Below the pieces are notes generated by a model that saw only the letters and a program-made list of their open reading frames with translations, did no database searches and had not been told where the DNA came from. DNA of 12,144 bases from NCBI GenBank assembly GCA_964398805.1, contig CAYNNI010000030.1, positions 1 through 12,144 of the forward strand, given 5' to 3'. The translations under genes were made by a program, and so were the position numbers. Shown piece after piece: positions 12,100-12,144 of the stretch. The DNA is from CAISDH01 sp964398805 (GTDB lineage: Archaea; Micrarchaeota; Micrarchaeia; Micrarchaeales; Micrarchaeaceae). Numbering within the stretch: position 1 is the stretch's first letter; every line of letters starts with the position of its first letter.

Positions 12100-12144
12100 G
12101 CGATCGTAGTCTAGCCTGGTAGGACTCGGCCCCTCCATTGAAAC
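12100..12144 (+). tRNA. 5' part of a probable intron-containing tRNA, cut by window edge
   Basis: From 12100 the sequence reads as a seven-base acceptor strand, then T8-A9, a D-stem (GTCT, 12109-12112, pairing with GGAC, 12122-12125) and the loop AGCCTGGTA. The stretch TAGTCTAGCCTGG fits the A-box consensus. The next bases CGGCCCCTCCA would be the anticodon stem and loop, but the following TTGAAAC cannot pair back, so an intron after position 37 is likely. The anticodon is unclear. CCA (Trp) has the expected U before it but needs one extra base; TCC (Gly) fits the count but would have C33. Archaeal tRNA-Trp genes often contain introns, which slightly favours Trp. Confidence 0.6.

Noticed and set aside
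1..12144. CRISPR array, insertion sequence or integrated virus
   Set aside because: I see no regularly spaced direct repeats, no transposase or integrase, and no terminal inverted repeats with target duplications.

Overview
The window is a compact, GC-rich archaeal chromosome segment. The archaeal calls rest on Rpb7/RpoE1, Spt4, aIF5A with its hypusination loop, ribosomal proteins S24e and S27ae, archaeal SepF, TATA boxes about 26 nt before predicted transcript starts, and GGTGA-type ribosome binding sites. Pilin-like proteins with class III signal peptides, a Yip1-like membrane protein and very tight packing suggest a DPANN lineage, perhaps Micrarchaeota or a relative. That placement is an inference, not a proof.

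Layout, left to right. (1) 1-1701 (+): two tandem, diverged FtsZ genes, the first cut by the window edge, closed by a strong hairpin/T-tract terminator. (2) 1808-3394 (+): aIF5A, S24e, S27ae and a CPBP (CAAX-type) intramembrane protease. (3) 3391-4365 (-): a Yip1-like five-helix membrane protein with a pilin-like four-cysteine outer domain. It is divergent from (4) a TrmJ/SpoU RNA methyltransferase at 4417-5127 (+). (5) 5323-5700 (-): SepF, the FtsZ membrane anchor. It is divergent from (6) 5832-7409 (+): a DUF488/YeaO protein, a PIN nuclease, RpoE1 (Rpb7) and Spt4. (7) 11117 down to 7416 (-): a response regulator with a winged-helix N-terminus and a degenerate GGDEF-like C-terminus, a pilin-like protein, two tandem UPF0200 P-loop kinases and an FKBP/SlyD prolyl isomerase. 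(8) 11233-11577 (+): a second, short pilin-like protein that appears truncated. (9) 11749-11997 (+): a small alanine-rich protein with a faint histone-fold pattern. (10) The 5' end of a probable intron-containing tRNA at the right edge.

Functional themes are cell division (two FtsZ plus SepF within 6 kb), core transcription and translation (Rpb7, Spt4, aIF5A, S24e, S27ae), and a surface/signalling cluster (response regulator co-transcribed with a pilin-like protein). The most noteworthy signals are: a four-cysteine ectodomain shared between a pilin and a Yip1-type membrane protein; a response regulator with a decayed GGDEF domain next to pilin genes; a rigid TGA-N4-ATG junction in which the stop codon is part of the next gene's ribosome binding site; and near-identical DNA patches between two otherwise diverged kinase paralogues, suggesting gene conversion.
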